Source: Flavobacterium psychrophilum (GTDB lineage Bacteria; Bacteroidota; Bacteroidia; Flavobacteriales; Flavobacteriaceae). Taken from it: a DNA stretch of 24,822 nucleotides. Below are positions 6,696 through 14,776 of this stretch, piece by piece. Position numbers and translations under genes: made by a program. Numbering within the stretch: the stretch's first letter is position 1; every line of letters begins with the position of its first letter. Under the pieces are notes generated by a model. It searched no databases and was not told the origin of the DNA. It saw only the letters and a program-made list of their open reading frames with translations. The DNA lies in contig CAMCBB010000012.1 of assembly GCA_945872875.1 (NCBI GenBank), positions 1-24,822 of the forward strand, written 5' to 3'.

Positions 6696-7436
6696 ATGAG
6701 TTTAATAGAATCAATAAATACCGAAAAACTGCCTAACCATCTTGCAATTATCATGGATGGAAATGGTCGTTGGGCTAAACAAAAAGGCTTGTTGCGTTCA
6801 TTAGGACACGAAAATGGAACTAAATCTGTAAAAAAAACTGTTGAAGCATGTGCTAAGTTAGGAATTGGAAATTTAACATTATATGCATTTTCTACTGAAA
6901 ATTGGAGTAGACCAAAACTAGAAGTGGATACGCTAATGAAATTATTAGTTCATTCTCTAAAAAAAGAATTAATAACATTACAAAAAAATAATATCCGATT
7001 GAATTCAATTGGAAATTTATCAAAATTACCCTCCCCTATTTTAAAAGAACTTGATGAGGTTATTGAAAAAACAAAAAACAACTCTAGAATGACACTAACC
7101 TTGGCTTTAAGTTATGGGTCTCGTGAGGAACTATTAAATGTTGTTAAAATTATAAGTGATAAAGTTAAAAATAATATAATTTCGGTTGAAGATATTAATG
7201 AATCAATTATTAATCAGCATCTTTACACGCGCAATTTACCAGATGTTGATTTATTAATTAGAACTAGTGGTGAGCACAGAATAAGTAATTTTTTATTATG
7301 GCAAATAGCCTATTCAGAATTATTTTTTACCGAGGTATTATGGCCCGATTTTACAGAAGAAAATTTATATGAAGCAATTATCAGCTATCAAAAAAGAGAA
7401 CGAAGATTTGGAAAAACTAGCGAACAAATTAAATAA
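6696..7436 (+). CDS. uppS: isoprenyl transferase (undecaprenyl diphosphate synthase)
   Basis: cis-Prenyltransferase that elongates farnesyl diphosphate with isopentenyl diphosphate to the C55 lipid carrier for peptidoglycan and surface glycans. The ATG at 6696 gives 246 residues; the longer frame starts at a TTG inside the preceding gene and is rejected. Catalytic Asp21 sits in HLAIIMDGNGRWAKQKG, with FSTENWSRPKLEV (66-78), ALSYGSREEL (137-146) and the closing signature DLLIRTSGEHRISNFLLWQ around 185-203, all matching E. coli UppS closely. No membrane segment, as expected for this peripheral enzyme. It lies between the DUF6089 gene and bamA, whose proposed start is seven bases beyond the stop, so the three are likely one transcript. 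Confidence 0.95.
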   Translation: MSLIESINTEKLPNHLAIIMDGNGRWAKQKGLLRSLGHENGTKSVKKTVEACAKLGIGNLTLYAFSTENWSRPKLEVDTLMKLLVHSLKKELITLQKNNIRLNSIGNLSKLPSPILKELDEVIEKTKNNSRMTLTLALSYGSREELLNVVKIISDKVKNNIISVEDINESIINQHLYTRNLPDVDLLIRTSGEHRISNFLLWQIAYSELFFTEVLWPDFTEENLYEAIISYQKRERRFGKTSEQIK

Positions 7437-7443
7437 AATTAAA

Positions 7444-10131
7444 GTGCTTAAAAACTATACCTACTATTACATAACACTTTTATTATTAGGAGTTGTTTCT
7501 TCATCATTTGCCCAAAATAATGTCACATTTGATCAAGGCAAGAAATATATTTTAGCGAATGTTAATGTTATCGGGAAAATAAGCTACAACGAACAAACTG
7601 TAGTTACTTTTGCAGGTCTTGAAAAAGGACAAAACATAACAGTACCAGGAGAAGAAGTTAGTAACGCAATAAAAAAATTAGGAAAACTTGGACTATTTAG
7701 CGCCATAGATTTTTATATAAATGAAGTTAAAGGAGACAGTGTCTATTTAGATTTAGAAATAACTGAAATCCCTAAATTAAAAGAAGTTAAATTTGTTGGA
7801 GTTAAGAAAAATAAAGTAGAAGAATTAATTAAAGAAAATTCTTTAACTAAAGGAAAGATAGTAAACGAAAATTTACTAACTACTACCAAAAATTATTTAG
7901 AAAACAAATACAAAAAAGACGGTTTTTTCAATACAAAAGTTTCTATAAGAACCATTGCCGATACTACAGATAATGGGGTAAATATGTTGATTAATATTGA
8001 CAAAGGAAATAAACTTAAAATTCGACAAATTTCCTTTGAAGGGAATGAAAAGTTCTCAGATAAAAAACTTCGTAAAGCATTAAAGAACACCAAACAGGTT
8101 AACCCAGTAAGGATACTTAAAGCGTCAAAATTTATTAAAAATAAATTCGAAGAAGATTTAGTAAAATTAGTTGAAACATACAAAGAAAAAGGGTACAGAG
8201 ATGCTAGAGTTGTTTCTGACTCAGTTTGGTTAGACAAAAAAAGAAACAAACTAGGAATAAATATTAAAGTAGAAGAGGGTCAAAAATATTACTTTGGTAA
8301 TATTAAATTTTTAGGAAATTCTGTTTATTCAGATCAACTTTTAGGAAGTATTCTTGGAATTAAAAAAGGGGATTCGTACAACGGAGTGCTGCTTGAAAAA
8401 AGAATTGCAGATAAAACTAAGCCAGACGGAGAGGACATTACAAATCTTTATCAAAATAATGGTTACTTATTTTCAACAATTAACCCTGTTGAAGTTAAAA
8501 CTGTAAATGATTCTATCGACTTTGAAATTAGAGTTACTGAGGGACCTATTGCTTATTTTAACAAAATATCGGTAGTAGGAAACGATAAAACCAATGATAA
8601 GGTAATCTATAGAGAATTAAGAACAAAACCAGGTGAAAAATATAGTAAAGATGATTTAGTTCGTACAATTCGAGAAATTGGTCAATTAGGTTTCTTTGAT
8701 CCTGAGGCAATTGATCCAAAATTTAAAAATGTAGATCCAACTGCTGGCACAGTAGATATTGAATACCATTTAGTAGAAAAAGGATCTAGCCAAATTGAAC
8801 TCCAAGGTGGTTATGGCGGTGGAGGTTTCATAGGAACTTTAGGATTGTCTTTCAATAACTTTTCAATGCGTAACATCTTTAAAAAAGAAGCATACCATCC
8901 GCTTCCTATGGGTGATGGACAAAAAGTTTCATTAAGATTACAAGCAAGTACTTTTTTTAGAACCTATAGCTTATCATTCTCTGAACCATGGTTTGGTGGA
9001 AAAAAACCGGTTAGTTTTTCAACCTCTATTTCTCAAAGTATACAATATCTTTTCTCTGGTTCATTTAATAGTATTGATAAAAACAAAAGTTTTAACATTA
9101 CTTCTATTACTGTTGGTATCGCAAAAAGACTTACTGTGCCCGATGATTATTTTGTATTGTCAACGGGGATAAGTTTCCAACACTATGATTTAAATAATTA
9201 CAATACCGGTTTATTCACATTTGGAAATGGATCTTCTAAGAACTTTGCATTCAATATAGGATTGACAAGAAATAGTAAAGGGGTTAATCCTATTTTCCCT
9301 ACAAAAGGTTCAGAATTTAGTATTTCTACTAAATTTTCATTACCCTATTCTTATTTTAACAATATAGACTATGCTAATTTAAAAAATTTAGCCGAGTACA
9401 AAAAAACATATGAATCTTCTTCAATTGCAGATCAAAACTTTGGAGCAGATGGAGTTTATATAAATAATGGCGATTATATAAAAACGGCTACAGTAGTTAA
9501 CCCTCAAGGGCAAACTGTTACCGGAATTGTTAGAACCGATAATTACCAAGAAGCCGATGTGAATCAAGGAAAAGTAGATCAAAAAAGATTTGATTGGTTA
9601 GAATATTATAAAATAAAAGCTAAATTTGATTGGTACAGTAAATTATTTGGTAGTGATCAAAATGCTTTAGTATTAAGATCGCTAGCAGAATTTGGATACC
9701 TTGGGGCCTTTAATTCAGATAGAGGAATAGTTCCTTTCGAACGATTTTTTGTTGGCGGTGATGGATTAGCAAATTTTGCCTTAGATGGAAGAGAGGTAAT
9801 TCAGTTAAGAGGTTATCCAAATCAATCCTTATCTTCTGCTACAGGTGGTTCTATTTATAACAAATTTTCATTAGAACTAAGGTATCCACTAACATTAAAA
9901 GCTGCAGCCTCTATATATGGATTAACATTTCTTGAGGGCGGAACTGCCTTTGACAATTTTCAAGAATATAATCCGTTTATATTTCAGAGATCTGCTGGAT
10001 TTGGAATTAGAATTTTTATGCCAGCATTTGGATTATTAGGAATAGATTTTGCTCATGGATTTGATCCAATTCCTGGTACCAGTGAAAAAAGTGGATGGCA
10101 AACACATTTTATTATTGGTCAACAATTTTAG
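7444..10131 (+). CDS. bamA: outer-membrane protein assembly factor BamA
   Basis: Omp85 insertase that folds beta-barrel proteins into the outer membrane. I place the start at the GTG at 7444 (895 residues), because it directly yields a signal peptide, (M)LKNYTYYYITLLLLGVV ending SSSFAQ, seven bases after uppS. The ATG at 7369 would add 25 charged residues and overlap uppS by 68 bases. Periplasmic POTRA repeats fill about 25-445, with signatures such as IKKLGKLGLFSAIDF and IREIGQLGFFDPEAI. The barrel runs from about 450 to the end, including the loop-6 motif LRGYPN (788-793, family form VRGF/Y) and the terminal phenylalanine of QQF. The length fits Bacteroidetes BamA, which are longer than the E. 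coli protein. It is followed by the OmpH chaperones. Confidence 0.93.
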   Translation: MLKNYTYYYITLLLLGVVSSSFAQNNVTFDQGKKYILANVNVIGKISYNEQTVVTFAGLEKGQNITVPGEEVSNAIKKLGKLGLFSAIDFYINEVKGDSVYLDLEITEIPKLKEVKFVGVKKNKVEELIKENSLTKGKIVNENLLTTTKNYLENKYKKDGFFNTKVSIRTIADTTDNGVNMLINIDKGNKLKIRQISFEGNEKFSDKKLRKALKNTKQVNPVRILKASKFIKNKFEEDLVKLVETYKEKGYRDARVVSDSVWLDKKRNKLGINIKVEEGQKYYFGNIKFLGNSVYSDQLLGSILGIKKGDSYNGVLLEKRIADKTKPDGEDITNLYQNNGYLFSTINPVEVKTVNDSIDFEIRVTEGPIAYFNKISVVGNDKTNDKVIYRELRTKPGEKYSKDDLVRTIREIGQLGFFDPEAIDPKFKNVDPTAGTVDIEYHLVEKGSSQIELQGGYGGGGFIGTLGLSFNNFSMRNIFKKEAYHPLPMGDGQKVSLRLQASTFFRTYSLSFSEPWFGGKKPVSFSTSISQSIQYLFSGSFNSIDKNKSFNITSITVGIAKRLTVPDDYFVLSTGISFQHYDLNNYNTGLFTFGNGSSKNFAFNIGLTRNSKGVNPIFPTKGSEFSISTKFSLPYSYFNNIDYANLKNLAEYKKTYESSSIADQNFGADGVYINNGDYIKTATVVNPQGQTVTGIVRTDNYQEADVNQGKVDQKRFDWLEYYKIKAKFDWYSKLFGSDQNALVLRSLAEFGYLGAFNSDRGIVPFERFFVGGDGLANFALDGREVIQLRGYPNQSLSSATGGSIYNKFSLELRYPLTLKAAASIYGLTFLEGGTAFDNFQEYNPFIFQRSAGFGIRIFMPAFGLLGIDFAHGFDPIPGTSEKSGWQTHFIIGQQF

Positions 10132-10139
10132 TATATTTG
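10132..10139 (+). promoter_or_regulatory. candidate -7 box of the ompH pair
   Basis: TATATTTGC begins one base after the bamA stop and lies 28 bases before the ATG at 10168. A TTG at 10115-10117 is only 14 bases away, shorter than usual. It would allow OmpH expression independent of bamA read-through. Confidence 0.5.
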
Positions 10140-10167
10140 CCTGACAAAGATTTATAATATAACCATT

Positions 10168-11163
10168 ATGAAAAAATATATAACAGTAATTCTCTTCGCA
10201 ACATTATTATTTAATAGTAATGTAAATGCGCAATCTAGAGGAATTAAAATTGGTTATATTGATATGGAATATATACTTGAAAAAACTTCAAGTTATGCCG
10301 AAGCAAAAAACCAATTAGAGCAAAAAGCTGAGAAATGGAAACAAGAAATTGAAGCCAAGAAAAGTGATATTGCTAAACTTAAAGAAGCTTTAAAAACTGA
10401 AAAAGTTTTATTGACCAAGGAATTAATTGAAGAAAGAGAAGCAGAAATTGCATTTCAAGAAAATGAAATGTCTGAATATCAACAAAAAAAGTTTGGTCCA
10501 AATGGCGAATTAATTGTTCAAAAAGCAATGCTTATAAAACCAATTCAAGATCAAGTATTTAATGCTGTTCAGGATTTAGCAGAAGCTAGAAAATATGACT
10601 ATATTTTTGACAAATCGTCCAATTTAACTATGCTATTTGCAGCAAATAAACATGATCTTAGCGAACGCGTGATTCAATCATTAACCCGATCAGAAAAAAG
10701 GGAACAAATGACTAAAAAGCAACAAAAACTTGAAGAAGAAAATCAAAGAAAACAAGATTTGTTGGATGATAACCCTGAAATGTCAGAAAAACAAAGACTT
10801 GCCGAGGAAAGAAAAGCGGCTCGTTTAAAAATGGTTGAAGATAAAAAACTTGCTGCAGAAGAAAAGAGAGCAGCTGCAGAAGCTAAAAGAAAACAACAAC
10901 AAGAAGAAGCTGCAGCTAAAAGAAATGGCACAGTTTCTGCTAAGAATTCTGCAGATGATCCAAAAGAAAATTCTAAACCATTAAATACAGAGGTTGTAGA
11001 TAAAAAAGCTGCTGCAGAAGAAGCGAAGAAAAAAACATTAGAAGAAAGAAAAAAAGCACTTGAAGAAAGAAAAAAAGTTGCTGAAGAAAGAAGATTAAAA
11101 ATAATTGCTGATAGAGAAGCAGCCAAAAAAGCAAAAGAAGAAGCAAAAAACAAAAAACCCTAA
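10168..11163 (+). CDS. OmpH/Skp-family periplasmic chaperone with long charged C-terminal extension
   Basis: Skp-type chaperone holding unfolded outer-membrane proteins for BamA. 331 residues. Signal peptide MKKYITVILFATLLFNSNVN with cleavage near NAQ (20-22). The OmpH core is at 25-172: strand IKIGYIDMEYIL, two long coiled-coil helices (about 45-140) and the closing strands KYDYIFDKSSNLTMLFA. Residues about 176-331 are an extra, almost uninterrupted Lys/Glu/Ala/Arg-rich helix with heptads LEERKKA-LEERKKV-AEERRLK (290-310). Ordinary Skp is near 160-180 residues, so the extension nearly doubles the protein. A broken-up lower-charge patch at 252-275 separates two coiled-coil blocks. It is followed 26 bases later by a second, short OmpH gene with no promoter between. 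Confidence 0.9.
   Translation: MKKYITVILFATLLFNSNVNAQSRGIKIGYIDMEYILEKTSSYAEAKNQLEQKAEKWKQEIEAKKSDIAKLKEALKTEKVLLTKELIEEREAEIAFQENEMSEYQQKKFGPNGELIVQKAMLIKPIQDQVFNAVQDLAEARKYDYIFDKSSNLTMLFAANKHDLSERVIQSLTRSEKREQMTKKQQKLEEENQRKQDLLDDNPEMSEKQRLAEERKAARLKMVEDKKLAAEEKRAAAEAKRKQQQEEAAAKRNGTVSAKNSADDPKENSKPLNTEVVDKKAAAEEAKKKTLEERKKALEERKKVAEERRLKIIADREAAKKAKEEAKNKKP
11038..11100 (+). repeat. 21-bp in-frame tandem repeat encoding a 7-residue coiled-coil heptad
   Basis: Three units (11038-11058, 11059-11079, 11080-11100) encode LEERKKA, LEERKKV and AEERRLK. The first two share the core GAAGAAAGAAAAAAAG exactly. It lies in the charged tail of the long OmpH protein, where unit number could vary without breaking the frame. 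Confidence 0.7.
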
Positions 11164-11189
11164 TAAATAAAACAATAATAAAACAAAAA

Positions 11190-11690
11190 ATGATGAAAAA
11201 AATTAAAACCCTTATGATAGCTGCAATAGCTTTAGTTGGATTTCAAACCGTTAACGCACAAGCTAAAACTGCTCATGTAGATGTAAATGAATTAATGTCA
11301 AAAATGCCAGCGGTATTAGACGCTCAAAATCAATTAAAAAAATTAAGTGATACATATACTGCAGAGTATAAAACAATGGTTGAAGAATACCAAGGTAAAT
11401 TAAAAAAATACGATGCAGAGGCTAGCACAGTTACTGATGCTGTAAACCAAACACGTCAACAAGAGGTTCAAGATATGGCTAAAAGAATTAGTGATTATCA
11501 AGAAACTGCTCAAAAAGATTTACAAAAGAAAGAATCTGACTTAATGAAACCTATTACAGATAAAGTAAAAGCTTCAATTCAAAAAGTTGGTAAAGTAAAA
11601 GGTTATCAATATGTAATTAATGCATCAGATCTTTTATTAGCTGATGGTCCAGACTTAACTGCTGACATTAAAAAAGACTTAGGATTTTAA
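11190..11690 (+). CDS. OmpH/Skp-family periplasmic chaperone (short form)
   Basis: 166 residues, the usual Skp size. Signal peptide MMKKIKTLMIAAIALVGFQT with cleavage near VNAQ-A; the first of two adjacent ATGs (11190, 11193) is used but either is possible. The core begins KTAHVDVNELMSKMPAVL, continues as two alpha-helical arms with heptad-like spacing (about 45-130) and closes with GYQYVINASDLLLADG. It differs from its neighbour by lacking the charged tail. It is cotranscribed with the long OmpH (26-base gap) and ends at the strong terminator at 11713-11745. The two chaperones directly behind bamA strongly suggest delivery of client barrels to BamA. Confidence 0.91.
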   Translation: MMKKIKTLMIAAIALVGFQTVNAQAKTAHVDVNELMSKMPAVLDAQNQLKKLSDTYTAEYKTMVEEYQGKLKKYDAEASTVTDAVNQTRQQEVQDMAKRISDYQETAQKDLQKKESDLMKPITDKVKASIQKVGKVKGYQYVINASDLLLADGPDLTADIKKDLGF

Positions 11691-11712
11691 TATCTTAACT
11701 TTATAAAAAACC

Positions 11713-11745
11713 AAAACTGCTCCTTTAATTGAGCAGTTTTTTTTT
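11713..11745 (+). terminator. rho-independent terminator of the bamA-ompH unit
   Basis: Perfect 10-base stem AAAACTGCTC (11713-11722) and GAGCAGTTTT (11731-11740), loop of eight, then T through 11745. The last T is also the first base of the murI -7 box. Confidence 0.92.
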
Positions 11746-11752
11746 ACATTTG
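11745..11752 (+). promoter_or_regulatory. murI -7 box, four bases before the start codon
   Basis: TACATTTG is an exact TAnnTTTG match placed between the terminator T run and the ATG at 11757. With transcription normally starting several bases after the box, the murI message would be leaderless or nearly so. No TTG lies at the usual -33 distance, which is occupied by the terminator stem. Confidence 0.5.
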
Positions 11753-11756
11753 TTTT

Positions 11757-12536
11757 ATGGTAAATAAAAATCCAATAGGACTTTTTGATTCAGGAATTGG
11801 TGGCACTTCTATATGGAAGGAAATTCATCAATTACTTCCAAACGAAGACACCATTTATCTTGCAGACAGTAAGAATGCGCCTTACGGACAAAAATCGAAA
11901 GAAGAAATTATTGAACTTAGCTTTAAAAATACCGAATTTCTTTTAAATCAAAATTGCAAACTTATAGTAGTTGCCTGCAACACCGCAACTACCAACGCAA
12001 TTAAGGAACTTCGAGCTAAATACAATGTCCCATTTATTGGGATTGAGCCAGCAATTAAGCCAGCAGCATTACATTCGAAAACACAAAAAATTGGCATACT
12101 TGCTACTAAAGGAACTCTTAATAGCGAATTGTTTTATAAAAATGTAGAGCAATTTCAAGAAATACAAATCATTGAACAAATAGGATTTGGATTGGTTGAA
12201 TTAATTGAAGGAGGTAAAATAGATTCAGACGAACTGCAAGAATTATTACTAAAATATCTTAATCCAATGGTTCAATCCAATATTGATTACTTGGTACTTG
12301 GATGCAGTCATTACCCCTATTTAATTCCGCAGATTAAAAAAATTATTCCAAAAAAAATTACTATTATAGATTCTGGTGAAGCTGTTGCAAGACAAACAAA
12401 AAAAGTTCTTGAAGAAGTGGTTGGCATGAATGAAAATACTCATCTAAGCAAAAACTTGTTTTACACAAATACAAATCCGGAAGTACTTAAAGAAATATTG
12501 GAAAACAAATACCCCATTATTGCTCAAGATTTCTAG
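11757..12536 (+). CDS. murI: glutamate racemase
   Basis: Makes D-glutamate for peptidoglycan by cofactor-independent racemisation. 259 residues, normal length. Active-site pattern complete: Asp11 in GLFDSGIGG, Cys74 in VVACNTATTNA, and Cys183 and His185 in LGCSHYPYL. Also SKNAPYGQKS (38-47) in the substrate loop. Cytoplasmic, no signal peptide. It sits directly behind the ompH terminator and appears to have its own, very close promoter. Grouping with uppS and bamA fits an envelope-synthesis neighbourhood. Confidence 0.96.
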   Translation: MVNKNPIGLFDSGIGGTSIWKEIHQLLPNEDTIYLADSKNAPYGQKSKEEIIELSFKNTEFLLNQNCKLIVVACNTATTNAIKELRAKYNVPFIGIEPAIKPAALHSKTQKIGILATKGTLNSELFYKNVEQFQEIQIIEQIGFGLVELIEGGKIDSDELQELLLKYLNPMVQSNIDYLVLGCSHYPYLIPQIKKIIPKKITIIDSGEAVARQTKKVLEEVVGMNENTHLSKNLFYTNTNPEVLKEILENKYPIIAQDF

Positions 12537-12581
12537 AGTATTCTGCCATATATTATTACTAATAGTTACGCTCAAAAAGAG

Positions 12582-12589
12582 TATCTTTG
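12582..12589 (+). promoter_or_regulatory. -7 box for the pseudouridine synthase gene
   Basis: TATCTTTGC exactly matches TAnnTTTGC and lies 15 bases before the ATG at 12605. No TTG is present at the proper -33 distance. Confidence 0.5.
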
Positions 12590-12604
12590 CAAAAATAATT
12601 CAGC

Positions 12605-13468
12605 ATGAATAATTCCAATAAAAAACGACCAAGCTCAAGTAAACCGAACTCCGAAAGAAAAAAATCGGGTTCAAGTTCAAAGCCGGCAATGCCAAAAAGA
12701 GCTCAAAACAGAAAGCCGGTCGTTAAAAAAGATTCTCCAAATATTCCAAAGCCAATAAAATCAGACGAAATCCGATTAAATAAATACATTTCCAATTCTG
12801 GGGCTTGCTCAAGAAGAGATGCAGATATATATATTCAATCGGGGAATGTAAAAGTAAATGGTGTAGCCGTAACAGAAATGGGGTACAAAGTTAAGCCTGG
12901 CGATGTGGTAAACTTTGATGGAGCCGTTTTAACACCTGAAAAAAAAGAATATATTTTATTAAATAAACCAAAAAACTTCACAACATCGGTTGAAGAAGTT
13001 GAACATAGAAATGTTTCCGAATTAATAAAAGGAGCTTCAATAGCTTCACTTTCTCCAATAGGAAGAATGGATAAAAACACGACTGGTTTATTATTATTTA
13101 CAAATGATACCGATATTATTAGAAAATTTAGTTTACCGAATCAAAAATCTGCCAAAATTTACCAAGTTACTTTAGATAAAAACTTAAAATTTGAAGATTT
13201 AGAAAAAATACAATCAGGTGTAACTTTAGACGGCCACCGATTGTATGTAGACGAAATTAGTTATATTGAAAATGAAGCTAAAAATGAAATTGGTATAAAA
13301 TTACGAACCCCAAATGTAAAAGTGGTGAGAGCAATTTTTGAGAATTTCAAATATACCGTCATTAAAGTTGACCGCGTTGCATTTGCTGGATTAACAAAGA
13401 AAAATCTACCAAGAGGAAATTGGAGAGCACTTACAGAACAAGAAATAATTAACATCAAAAATATGTAA
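12605..13468 (+). CDS. rRNA pseudouridine synthase, RsuA/RluB/E/F family, with basic N-terminal tail
   Basis: 287 residues. Residues 1-55 are a low-complexity tail rich in Lys, Ser, Pro and Arg, likely disordered and RNA-binding. An S4 domain follows at about 57-105 (RLNKYISNSGACSRRDADIYI), then the catalytic domain with GRMDKNTTGLLLFTND, where Asp156 is the catalytic aspartate, and closing motifs VRAIFENF and VDRVAFAGL. The order S4 plus RsuA-type catalytic domain and the closing motifs suit RluB (23S rRNA) best, but RluE/F or RsuA specificity cannot be excluded, so no symbol is given. It has its own promoter at 12582-12589. Its stop codon lies within the foot of the terminator at 13467-13490. 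Confidence 0.9.
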   Translation: MNNSNKKRPSSSKPNSERKKSGSSSKPAMPKRAQNRKPVVKKDSPNIPKPIKSDEIRLNKYISNSGACSRRDADIYIQSGNVKVNGVAVTEMGYKVKPGDVVNFDGAVLTPEKKEYILLNKPKNFTTSVEEVEHRNVSELIKGASIASLSPIGRMDKNTTGLLLFTNDTDIIRKFSLPNQKSAKIYQVTLDKNLKFEDLEKIQSGVTLDGHRLYVDEISYIENEAKNEIGIKLRTPNVKVVRAIFENFKYTVIKVDRVAFAGLTKKNLPRGNWRALTEQEIINIKNM

Positions 13469-13490
13469 CCACGCTAAAGCGTGGTTTTTT
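13467..13490 (+). terminator. rho-independent terminator overlapping the pseudouridine synthase stop codon
   Basis: Stem AACCACGC (13467-13474) and GCGTGGTT (13479-13486), loop TAAA, then T to 13490. The first stem bases are the last two of the TAA stop. It ends four bases before the next start codon. Confidence 0.9.
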
Positions 13491-13494
13491 GAAT

Positions 13495-13857
13495 ATGGTA
13501 ATACAAAAAAACTTATCCATTGCACATGCTTGGTTTGAAGCATTTAATTCACATAATTTGGAAAAATTAATTTCGTTATATGATGATGAAGCCAAACATT
13601 ATAGCCCGAAACTTAAAATTAGACTTCCTGAAACTAAAGGCCTAGTTACAGGTAAAGAGGCTTTAAGAGAATGGTGGAGAGATGCTTTTGAGAGATTGCC
13701 CTCACTTCATTACAAAGTAACTTCATTAACTGCGAATTCTGATAGAGTTTTTATGGAATACATAAGAATAGTAGACCAAGAAGATAACATGTTGGTAGCC
13801 GAAGTATTGGAAATTAAAGAAGGGTTTATTGTTGCATCAAGAGTTTACCATGGATAA
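13495..13857 (+). CDS. NTF2-like / SnoaL-like family protein
   Basis: 120 residues from the ATG at 13495; the longer frame would begin at a TTG in the terminator T run. The pattern is a small cone-shaped NTF2 fold: N-terminal helices (SIAHAWFEAFNSHNLEKLIS), the LYDDEAKHYSP strand, a central helix (GKEALREWWRDAFERLP) and a beta sheet ending LEIKEGFIVASRVYHG. Such proteins may be isomerases, hydrolases or simple ligand binders. No catalytic set is clear, so no function is claimed. Cytoplasmic. It lies directly after a strong terminator with no obvious -7 box in front, so it depends on read-through or on a promoter inside the upstream gene. Confidence 0.82.
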   Translation: MVIQKNLSIAHAWFEAFNSHNLEKLISLYDDEAKHYSPKLKIRLPETKGLVTGKEALREWWRDAFERLPSLHYKVTSLTANSDRVFMEYIRIVDQEDNMLVAEVLEIKEGFIVASRVYHG

Positions 13858-13905
13858 AACTAATTCAGCAAAAGTTGATTTACTAAAATAAATTTACAAA
13901 ATAAC

Positions 13906-13913
13906 TATCTTTG
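13906..13913 (+). promoter_or_regulatory. -7 box for the mscS-like gene
   Basis: TATCTTTGC, an exact TAnnTTTGC match, lies 38 bases before the ATG at 13952. The nearest upstream TTG (13875-13877) is 28 bases away, too far for the usual -33. Confidence 0.5.
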
Positions 13914-13951
13914 CAAAATAGAAATCAAATACAACTATTTGTCAATTAACT

Positions 13952-14776
13952 ATGGGAAAACTTCTTTACACCAATGCCATAAAAAATTATTCGGAAGGCT
14001 TTATGAAAGCACTTTTAGAGTATTCACCTAAATTAATTTCTGCTTTAGTAATCTTAATTGTTGGATTATATGCTATTCGTTTTATTAATAGATTGGCAAA
14101 GAAAATAATGATAAAAAGAAATTTAGATCCTACCTTATCTAAATTTTTAGCTGATATATTAATTTGGGTTTTGCGCGTTTTACTATTTGTAACCTTCATA
14201 TCCAAATTAGGAATCGAAACTTCTTCTTTTGTAGCAATTCTTGGAGCTGCCGGTTTGGCCGTGGGATTGTCTTTACAAGGATCTCTTTCAAATTTTGCTG
14301 GTGGAATGTTAATTATATTATTCAAGCCATTTAGAGTTGGGGACACTATTGAAGCGCAAGGAGTAATTGGCACAGTTACCGAAATACAAATTTTTGTAAC
14401 CAAATTACTAACTGCAAACAACCAAACTATTTTTATACCAAATGCCAATTTATCAAACGGAATAATTACCAATTATTCGATTTCTGGAATACGAAGATTG
14501 GATTTAGTGTTTTCACTTTCATATGATTCCGATATTAAATTAGCTAAAGAAACTGTTTTGCAGGTTATACAGAATCATGATAAAATATTAAAGTCTCCTG
14601 AACCAATAGTTTTAGTCAAAGATTTAACCGATTCTGCTGTTCATTTGGCAATTAGACCTTGGATAAAAAACGAAGATTTTGGAGTGGTTTCTTCTGATAT
14701 TTTAGAAAACTGCAAGTCTGCTTTTGAAGAAAAAGGAATTGCAACTAAGCCATTAAGTAGAGAACTTTCTAAGTAA
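13952..14776 (+). CDS. small-conductance mechanosensitive ion channel, MscS family
   Basis: 274 residues, close to E. coli MscS (286). Inner-membrane channel that opens under membrane tension and protects against hypo-osmotic shock. Three hydrophobic segments: TM1 about 28-46, TM2 about 66-86, and the pore-lining TM3 about 90-120, with the Gly/Ala-rich pattern ILGAAGLAVGLSLQGSLSNF. The MscS beta domain follows with PFRVGDTIEAQGVIGTVTEI and IFIPNANLSNGIITNYS, then the C-terminal cytoplasmic cage to about 270. It has its own promoter. The TAA stop directly abuts the stop of the convergent tsaB with no base between and no terminator. Confidence 0.93.
   Translation: MGKLLYTNAIKNYSEGFMKALLEYSPKLISALVILIVGLYAIRFINRLAKKIMIKRNLDPTLSKFLADILIWVLRVLLFVTFISKLGIETSSFVAILGAAGLAVGLSLQGSLSNFAGGMLIILFKPFRVGDTIEAQGVIGTVTEIQIFVTKLLTANNQTIFIPNANLSNGIITNYSISGIRRLDLVFSLSYDSDIKLAKETVLQVIQNHDKILKSPEPIVLVKDLTDSAVHLAIRPWIKNEDFGVVSSDILENCKSAFEEKGIATKPLSRELSK

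Noticed and set aside
11038..11100. CRISPR-like array
   Set aside because: The short direct repeats have no spacers and encode coiled-coil heptads in frame.
10743..11153. Minus-strand Ser/Phe-rich open frame opposite the OmpH tail
   Set aside because: Produced by the Lys/Glu/Ala codon bias of the coiled-coil tail on the other strand.
13987..14472. Minus-strand open frame of 161 codons inside mscS
   Set aside because: Antisense shadow; the plus strand encodes an unmistakable MscS channel.
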